From JAILEN01 sp036723975 (GTDB lineage Bacteria; Bacillota; Clostridia; Lachnospirales; Lachnospiraceae): DNA of 10,622 nucleotides. The DNA lies in assembly GCA_036723975.1 (NCBI GenBank), contig DAIMGJ010000030.1:1-10622 (forward strand). The letters are read 5' to 3'. Positions 5,317-10,622 of this stretch are shown here, piece after piece. The notes beneath the pieces are model-generated. The model was not told the DNA's origin, searched no databases, and worked only from the letters and a program-made list of their open reading frames with translations. Both the position numbers and the translations under genes were made by a program. Every line of letters begins with the position of its first letter. Positions within the stretch are counted from its first letter, which is position 1.

Positions 5317-7815
5317 TTAATCCACATTTTTCAAAACATCTACTATCGACATCTGTTTTCTGCCACAAAACAGAATCAGCACAAATGCCATGCAAACGAG
5401 TGGTATCGTCGCAACCAGCATCAGATCAGCGCCTATTGGTAGGCAAAACGCAATATCGTATTGCTTAAAACTATAAAACGCCGCGTAGCTTATCGGCAGT
5501 CCAATGACACAGGCCAGTAACTCCGATAAAACCGCATACCAGACAGCCTCCAACACAATCATTTTCCGTAGTTGTCCTCTGGTCATACCAACACTTTCCA
5601 AAATCGCAAACTCGCTCTTCCTGGATTCCAGACTGGCAGACATCATATTGATATAGTTTAACATCGCTAATACCAAAATGATTCCAGCAACTGTATTTCC
5701 CAAAAGTCGAATCTTATCCTCGCTTTGCTTCATCTCTTCATAGCGTTCCAGCTTGGATTCTACAGATATACCCTTATACTTTTTCAAAAGATTCCGGATT
5801 GCCTGCTCCGTCTTGCTGTCGTAAGATTTTTTGTATTCAATCTTTAGCATTTCCGTCAACGCATCCTCGCCAATCAACGCTTCTACATAGGATTTGCTGA
5901 CAATCAAGTCCGGCGTATAACCTGCTGCATAGTAAGCCGGACTGTAATCTAGCATGGCACCGATTTGAATGTTTTCCGTGAGTGCTTCATCCCCACGGTA
6001 AAGGGTAAAGGACACCCTTTGTCCGGTGATTCCATTGTCCCCCTCCGTGAAAGATTTTGCAAAGAAGCACACTTCTCCCTTGCGAAAAGCCTCTTCATCC
6101 AACGGATACTCAACCGAAGCATTGAGCAATTCAAACTCCGCATCATCCACACCAATCACGCGGCAGGTAAACTTGGAATCCTCTGGATGTTCCTTATAAT
6201 ACGCCATGTCCGAATCATAGTCTCCCGGTGTGTAGCGAGACTGATACAATGCTTTATAATACGCTTCGTATACTTCCTGATAAGGAACCGTCGCGGTGGT
6301 TCCCGTCAGCTGGCGCACCTCTTTTACACCCGGAAGGCCCTTGATTTTTGAAAGCAATTCCTCGTCAAAAACCTGTGATTCGCCCTCTTCCAACAGGGTC
6401 AGGTTCAAGAGTTGCATGTCCTCCTCATAGACTTCATCCAAAATATACCGGGCATTGTTGCACATAATCACGCTGTTTACGATGAGAAATAATGCAATTG
6501 CCGTACTAAGGGACAGCATAATAATAGCGAACTGCTTCTTGTCCCGGAACAAATTCCTCTTCGCCATGGAAAAAACAGCGCTTCCCTTCGACCGTCCGGT
6601 AGCGACGCGTCCATCATCAATCCCTCCGATATATTTCATTGCCTCGATGGGCGCAGAATCTTCCACCATCTTCCGAGGTTTCCTACTTCCCATAAACGCC
6701 ACGGCAAAGGAAAACCCTGCTGCAATCAGCATAACAACCACAAGCCAGATCCCCAAGTTCTGTACTTTTAAGCTGGGATTGATTTCCTTCAAACATGCTG
6801 TTAACACGCTTTTTCCTAGAACGGATGACGCAAGAATCCCTAGCGTAATCCCCACTGTCGCATTCCACAGCAGTTGAAGATTTACAAGCTTCCGAAGCTG
6901 CAACGAGGTGGTTCCCAAGGTTTTCAGTTGCCCATAATAACGAATATCCCGACTGACAGAGATATACTGAATATTATAAATGAACAGATAACCGCTGGTA
7001 AAAACCAAAAACAAAAACAAGGCCATACCAATCGCGATTCGCAAAAACTGCACAATGGAATTGTCATCCCCATCAATCACCTGCCCGTTGGTAAGGTGAA
7101 GTGCATCGTTCATTTCCAGAATATCCGCTCTGGAGTACAGCGGATTTTTTAGCGAAATCCGAAGGGTTCCCTGGGTTAAATCCGTCTGCTTTACGCAGGT
7201 TGCCTCATAAAAATCTGCCGACACATATCCGTTTTTCTGGCCGGAATAATCCACAAAATACCCAGAGAGAACGAAGGTCTCATCATAGATATCCTCCTCC
7301 CCTTCCTTGATTATGCTGTAGGATAAGGGAAGTTCCATACCTACTGTAGGATTTTTAATCCCCATTGTCGAAAGTGCACTTTTTGACAGAAGAATCTCGT
7401 TCTCCTTGGTCGGATAGGCTCCATAAAATAATTTCTGTGCCGGCAAAAGCTGTTTTTCAAAACAGGTATCATCAATCCACCACAATCGCACCTTGTCCAC
7501 ATCCTGCCCGTCATAGGATTCGATAAGCGCACACTTCACACAGAGTCCCGCATATTTTACCTTTTCCATACTCCGTGCAACAGCAACCTGCTCTTCCGTT
7601 GGTTCCGTAAGGGCGATATCAAAATCCATTCCGCTCATGCGGCGCTGCCGAAGGGTTAATGCCTCATAGTACCCACTTCCAACCAATAAAACTGTTGCAA
7701 TTAAAAACGTTGTAAAAAAAATAGCAACGATGGTTAACATGTTCTTTTTCAGATTTGCATGATAAGTGCGGCTGGCTAATTCACGGATTGTTTTTGCATT
7801 GTTCACCCTAATCAT
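5317..7815 (-). CDS. FtsX-like ABC transporter permease, 8 predicted membrane segments
   Basis: This 832-residue protein has two FtsX-type units. The layout is a membrane helix near residues 24-46, an extracytoplasmic domain of about 210 residues, then helices near 260-281, 314-334 and 354-375. The second unit has a helix near 430-451, a second external domain of about 250 residues, then helices near 704-725, 754-779 and 794-817. Cytoplasmic loops SRDIRYYGQLKTLGTTSLQL and SRKSEFAILESVGMTRGQL are the matching coupling segments of the two halves. Transporters of this type work as mechanotransmitters or exporters acting on peptides, lipids or antibiotics at the cell surface. ATG 7815 is preferred over GTG 7824 because AAGGCGGTGAG lies just upstream; it overlaps the ATPase gene by 8 bases. 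With the adjacent two-component genes it resembles antimicrobial-peptide detoxification modules; the substrate is unknown. Confidence 0.88.
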   Translation of the reverse strand: MIRVNNAKTIRELASRTYHANLKKNMLTIVAIFFTTFLIATVLLVGSGYYEALTLRQRRMSGMDFDIALTEPTEEQVAVARSMEKVKYAGLCVKCALIESYDGQDVDKVRLWWIDDTCFEKQLLPAQKLFYGAYPTKENEILLSKSALSTMGIKNPTVGMELPLSYSIIKEGEEDIYDETFVLSGYFVDYSGQKNGYVSADFYEATCVKQTDLTQGTLRISLKNPLYSRADILEMNDALHLTNGQVIDGDDNSIVQFLRIAIGMALFLFLVFTSGYLFIYNIQYISVSRDIRYYGQLKTLGTTSLQLRKLVNLQLLWNATVGITLGILASSVLGKSVLTACLKEINPSLKVQNLGIWLVVVMLIAAGFSFAVAFMGSRKPRKMVEDSAPIEAMKYIGGIDDGRVATGRSKGSAVFSMAKRNLFRDKKQFAIIMLSLSTAIALFLIVNSVIMCNNARYILDEVYEEDMQLLNLTLLEEGESQVFDEELLSKIKGLPGVKEVRQLTGTTATVPYQEVYEAYYKALYQSRYTPGDYDSDMAYYKEHPEDSKFTCRVIGVDDAEFELLNASVEYPLDEEAFRKGEVCFFAKSFTEGDNGITGQRVSFTLYRGDEALTENIQIGAMLDYSPAYYAAGYTPDLIVSKSYVEALIGEDALTEMLKIEYKKSYDSKTEQAIRNLLKKYKGISVESKLERYEEMKQSEDKIRLLGNTVAGIILVLAMLNYINMMSASLESRKSEFAILESVGMTRGQLRKMIVLEAVWYAVLSELLACVIGLPISYAAFYSFKQYDIAFCLPIGADLMLVATIPLVCMAFVLILFCGRKQMSIVDVLKNVD

Positions 7816-8491
7816 TTTGCTCACCGCCTTTTACAATGTGACCATCCTCAATCCGGATGATACGATCCGCAAGTTGCGCAATCTCGTCGTTATGGGTAAT
7901 CATAACCACCGTCTGCCCCAGTTTCTGCGCAGATATCTTCAGTAGTCCCAGCACATCCTGGCCGGTACGGCTGTCCAGATTGCCGGTTGGTTCATCCGCC
8001 AACAAAATGGATGGTTTGGCGGAGAGTGCTCTCGCAATTGCCACACGCTGTTGTTGTCCGCCGGATAGTTGAGAAGGCATGGCGTACTTTTTCTCCGTCA
8101 GGTGCAGAAGCTCCAGGATTTCATCCACCGCTTTCTCATCCTCCCTTCCGCCGTCCAGCCGAATAGGAAGCACAATGTTCTCATACACATTCAAAAGCGG
8201 AAGTAGATTATAGTTCTGGAAAACGAACCCGATTTTCCGTCTTCTAAGGATGGTAAGCTCATCCCTCATCAAGCCGGATATCTTCTGTCCATCAATAATG
8301 ATTTCTCCTTCAGTCGGGACATCCAATCCTCCTAACATGTTCAGAAGGGTTGACTTGCCACTTCCCGAAGTTCCCACAATCGCCAGGAATTCTCCCTTTT
8401 GCACCTGCAGATCAATTCCGTCCAACGCTTTTACCACAATATCCCCGGTTGTATAATACTTTTTTAGATTTGATACTTGTAAAATATCCAT
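7808..8491 (-). CDS. ABC transporter ATP-binding protein (MacB/LolD type)
   Basis: This 227-residue ATPase is complete. Walker A GTSGSGKST is at residues 40-48, the Q-loop FQN at 91-93, signature LSGGQQQR at 142-149, Walker B ILLADEP at 162-168 with the D-loop just after it, and the H-loop His at 200. The length and the LNMLGGLD segment after Walker A are typical of the MacB/LolD/BceA subgroup that pairs with FtsX-like permeases. It powers the downstream permease, whose start overlaps its last codons (ATGATTAG), indicating translational coupling. The ATG at 8491 is preceded by a purine-rich GGAAAGGTGG site. The 105 bases before it hold a large nested dyad likely to control the pair. Confidence 0.93.
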   Translation of the reverse strand: MDILQVSNLKKYYTTGDIVVKALDGIDLQVQKGEFLAIVGTSGSGKSTLLNMLGGLDVPTEGEIIIDGQKISGLMRDELTILRRRKIGFVFQNYNLLPLLNVYENIVLPIRLDGGREDEKAVDEILELLHLTEKKYAMPSQLSGGQQQRVAIARALSAKPSILLADEPTGNLDSRTGQDVLGLLKISAQKLGQTVVMITHNDEIAQLADRIIRIEDGHIVKGGEQND

Positions 8492-8532
8492 ATGTAACCA
8501 CCTTTCCTTTTGTGGTTTTAGAATAACAAAAA

Positions 8533-8595
8533 CTTCTTACGCAATTCTTTCTAAAAAGTGACAGTTATGACACCTTTCGAAAATTACGTAAGAAG
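8533..8595. promoter_or_regulatory. 63-bp nested dyad between kinase and ATPase genes
   Basis: Outer arms CTTCTTACGCAATT (8533-8546) and AATTACGTAAGAAG (8582-8595) are inverted copies matching at 13 of 14 positions. Inside, GTGACA (8558-8563) and TGACAC (8568-8573) form an imperfect second dyad, also readable on the minus strand as a TGTCA direct repeat of 9-base period. The kinase stop is at 8597. The structure could be a response-regulator operator for the transporter genes or an RNA hairpin separating the two gene pairs. A clear promoter was not identified; TATTCT near 8523-8518 is a possible -10. Confidence 0.6.
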
Positions 8596-8596
8596 C

Positions 8597-9448
8597 CTAT
8601 TTTAGTAAAAACATTGCTATGGTTGTCCCGACGCCCTCCGTGGAAGAGATTTTTAGGTATCCCTGCTGCCGTTGTAGCACTTCCCTGGTCAGATACAGGC
8701 CGATTCCCAACCCCTTTTCCTGTGGCACATTACTCCCCCGGTAAAAGCGATTGCACACCGCACCCAGCTCTTCCTCCGGAATGCCGATTCCTTCATCTCG
8801 CACCTTAATACACTGAAAGCTTTCGTATTCTTCCAGGTCAACAAAAACCGTACTTCCCTTTGGCGAATACTTCACTGCATTATGCAACACGTTAAACACT
8901 GCCTCTTCTGTCCACTTGGCATCCACCTTCGCCGTTGCCTCGCCCACATTCATTTGAATGCGTATTTTCTTTTCCAAAGCAAAGCTTTCCACCCGTTGAC
9001 AGGCGCCATGAAGGATTGGGCGAATCTCGCACACTTCCGGCGTTACAACAATCATTTCCTGTTCCGCATAAGATGCCTTTAACAATTCCTGCAAGTGGAA
9101 CGACAGCGTCTCTGCATTCTGGGATATGGTTTGCGCCAGTTTTTTGCCCTGCGAATCTGCTACCAATTCCTCCAACAGCTCCGAATAAAGCGTAATATTG
9201 GATAAGGGCGTTTTTACCTGATGCGCAATATCCGAAATCAACTGCTTTACCGTATCTCGCTCTGCTTCCGCCCGTTCCTGGCGTAGGGAAACCCGTTCCA
9301 TAATCCGCTTCACACGGTCAACAATCGCCGCATCCATGGACTCGTCGAAGCGCTCATCCACCTGCTCTCCAGCCAGGATTTGATCCAATGTATTTAGAAG
9401 TTTTTCGTATTCTCTTTTTTGTTTTCGTTCGTAGAAAAACATTCCCAC
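8597..9448 (-). CDS. Sensor-less histidine kinase of the two-component pair
   Basis: This 283-residue kinase has an H-box SDIAHQVKTPLSN with phospho-acceptor His76, N-box NVLHNAVKYSP (Asn190), G1 DEGIGI (218-223) and G2 GLGIGLYL (246-253). It belongs to the group that serves OmpR-type regulators. Before the H-box there is only a charged, probably coiled-coil stretch (YERKQKREYEKLLNTL onward). There is no membrane segment or input domain, whereas relatives usually carry one or two N-terminal helices. GTG 9448 follows AAAAGGA by 5 bases; ATG 9442 is an alternative. It overlaps the regulator gene by 55 bases. Without its own sensor, it may be stimulated by the ABC permease, which has large external domains, or the N-terminus may have been deleted. 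Confidence 0.88.
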   Translation of the reverse strand: MGMFFYERKQKREYEKLLNTLDQILAGEQVDERFDESMDAAIVDRVKRIMERVSLRQERAEAERDTVKQLISDIAHQVKTPLSNITLYSELLEELVADSQGKKLAQTISQNAETLSFHLQELLKASYAEQEMIVVTPEVCEIRPILHGACQRVESFALEKKIRIQMNVGEATAKVDAKWTEEAVFNVLHNAVKYSPKGSTVFVDLEEYESFQCIKVRDEGIGIPEEELGAVCNRFYRGSNVPQEKGLGIGLYLTREVLQRQQGYLKISSTEGVGTTIAMFLLK

Positions 9449-10113
9449 TTATATCCTTTTCCATATACCGTCTTAATATGTCTCGGATTTTTTGAATCCT
9501 CTTCCAGCTTATCCCGAAGTCTTCGAATGCTGACAGACAGCGCATTATCTTCCACATACTCGCTGCCATCTCCCCATACATAATCCAGAATGCGCTCCCG
9601 GGTGATAATTCTTCCGGGGTTCGTAACAAAAAGATATAGGATTTTCTGCTCCGTTTTACTGAGTTCCACCGCCTGCTGATTTCGATAGAACTCCATCGTG
9701 TCGAAGAAAAATGAGAAGGTATCATCCTTATATGTCCGTTGACTTTCTTCATCATTTCGGCGAAGCAGCGCGCGGATTCTCGCCCGAAGTACCATCAGGC
9801 TAAATGGCTTGGTGATATAATCATCCGCCCCGTTCTCCAGACCTTTTACAATATCAATTTCCATATCCTTCGCTGTCAAAAGCGCGATTGGAACCTTCAG
9901 CATGGGCTTCACCTCTCTGCAAAAGTCCAGCCCACTTCCGTCCGGAAGATTAATATCCAGAATCAGAAGGTCTAATTTTTTATTCTGCACCACTTCTCTG
10001 GCTTCCCTTATGGTATGACACAGGATGAATTCCATATCATCCCCCTGCAAGGACAGGGAGATTCCCTCGGCGAGATCGATATCATCCTCTAGTACTAAAA
10101 TCTGTTTTCTCAT
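9394..10113 (-). CDS. OmpR/PhoB-family response regulator
   Basis: This 239-residue regulator has a receiver domain (about 1-118) with acidic pocket E9-D10-D11, phospho-acceptor D53 in LLILDINLPDGSG, the Thr of LLTAKD and the Lys of ITKPFS. A winged-helix DNA-binding domain (about 135-228) contains LSKTEQKILYLF, RIITRERILDYVWG, DNALSVSIRRLRDKL and TVYGKGYKWE. ATG 10113 gives the normal MRKQILVLEDD start; its ribosome binding site (GTGGGAA) is modest. The ATG at 10158 would add 15 residues unlike the family. The C-terminus runs about 16 residues past the usual GYKWE end, through the start of the kinase gene. It most likely activates the ABC genes downstream. Confidence 0.92.
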   Translation of the reverse strand: MRKQILVLEDDIDLAEGISLSLQGDDMEFILCHTIREAREVVQNKKLDLLILDINLPDGSGLDFCREVKPMLKVPIALLTAKDMEIDIVKGLENGADDYITKPFSLMVLRARIRALLRRNDEESQRTYKDDTFSFFFDTMEFYRNQQAVELSKTEQKILYLFVTNPGRIITRERILDYVWGDGSEYVEDNALSVSIRRLRDKLEEDSKNPRHIKTVYGKGYKWECFSTNENKKENTKNF

Positions 10114-10126
10114 AATTTTCCCACAA

Positions 10127-10158
10127 ATACGATAACCGGCTCGTATCCAATATTTCAA
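10127..10158 (-). promoter_or_regulatory. Candidate promoter of the response regulator with inverted repeat
   Basis: On the minus strand TTGAAA (10158-10153) and TATCGT (10134-10129) are 18 bases apart, a moderate promoter. An inverted repeat ATACGA/TCGTAT (10127-10132 and 10141-10146) overlaps the -10, so it may be an operator for autoregulation. The gap to the upstream gene is only 57 bases, so read-through is also possible. Confidence 0.4.
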
Positions 10159-10170
10159 CTAATGTATTAA

Positions 10171-10622
10171 TTAAAGTATCGCCGCCATATAATATGGCAA
10201 ATATACTAGCTCTCCGTCACGCTTGATATCACCATCATACAGCACATACTGTAATCCTACTCGATTGGTAAATTTCGCCTTAAATTTTTGAAGCGATTTT
10301 ATAGCAAATGTTTTTCCTGATTTTGCCTCTATCGGAATCACCTTGCGCTCTTTACGAATCAAAAAATCAATCTCCATAACCGGCTTACCCTTTTCATTAT
10401 ACTCTATATAAAACAAAATCCTGTGACCATTACTCCTCAAACACTGGGCAACAACATTTTCTACAAACATTCCCTCATTAATGTGAAGCTTGTCCGTAAG
10501 GATAGCTTTATAAAACTCGTTGTCTAAGTAAGATCCATCACCAAAACTTAGATTTATTAAAAGCCCCGTATCCAATAAATAACATTTGAATCGTTCCTCA
10601 TCCATATTTAATGTTAACGCAG
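10171..10622 (-). CDS. AAA ATPase of the DUF4143 family, C-terminal part (start beyond the right edge)
   Basis: The frame is open to the window edge; ALTLN precedes the internal ATG at 10605 and fits the family, so that ATG is not the start. Visible residues are the DUF4143 domain: FKCYLLDTGLLINLSFG, then EGMFVENVVAQCLRSNG, and a PD-(D/E)xK-like core with EIDFLIRKERKVIPIEAKSG (Asp, then Glu-x-Lys), ending in YVLYDGDIKRDGELVYLPYYM. Full proteins are about 400-450 residues with an N-terminal AAA ATPase carrying Walker motifs, which must lie outside the window. Their role is poorly known. It lies upstream of the two-component operon on the same strand with no visible terminator between them. Confidence 0.85.
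   Translation of the reverse strand, partial: ALTLNMDEERFKCYLLDTGLLINLSFGDGSYLDNEFYKAILTDKLHINEGMFVENVVAQCLRSNGHRILFYIEYNEKGKPVMEIDFLIRKERKVIPIEAKSGKTFAIKSLQKFKAKFTNRVGLQYVLYDGDIKRDGELVYLPYYMAAIL

Overview
The window suggests a low- to mid-GC Gram-positive anaerobe of the Clostridia, probably Lachnospiraceae. This is an inference from strong AGGAGG ribosome binding sites, TTG and GTG starts, TATAAT promoters, a class B sortase remnant and a two-component/FtsX-type ABC module. No rRNA, tRNA or complete insertion sequence is visible, so the genus cannot be fixed. By eye the left part (about 1-4600) is clearly more AT-rich than the ABC/two-component block (about 5300-10150), which fits an acquired segment next to older chromosome.

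Left region (1-2320). A Schlafen/AlbA_2-type ATPase gene, reading left off the window edge, is driven by an extended -10 promoter that overlaps a perfect 2 x 25-bp tandem repeat carrying four TGTCAC motifs. To its right lie minus-strand terminator-like hairpins, a degenerate 41-bp-period repeat, and a class B sortase missing its N-terminus. The sortase meets, back to back near 1860, an unrecognised plus-strand gene that also looks cut at its 5' end. This looks like the scar of a decayed mobile element.

Centre (2320-4631). A two-gene plus-strand operon encodes a DarT-family DNA ADP-ribosyltransferase with a CxxC...CxxC N-terminal extension, followed by a NADAR-family protein. This is a DarT-NADAR toxin-antitoxin or anti-phage module and is the most interesting content here. 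It is followed by about 590 bases without a convincing gene, holding hairpins, minus-strand terminators and small repeats.

Right region (4632-10622, all minus strand). A Phd/YefM antitoxin and RelE/ParE-like toxin pair sits behind a promoter whose -10 lies inside a perfect 8-bp inverted repeat. Next comes a four-gene block in transcription order response regulator, histidine kinase, ABC ATPase, FtsX-type permease, resembling peptide-sensing and detoxification modules of Firmicutes. The kinase has no transmembrane sensor and overlaps the regulator gene by 55 bases. A long nested dyad lies between the kinase and ATPase genes. At the right edge is the C-terminal part of an AAA-type ATPase with a DUF4143 domain.

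Functionally the window combines defence or addiction modules (DarT-NADAR, Phd-ParE, perhaps the Schlafen-type ATPase) with a self-contained signal-and-transport operon.
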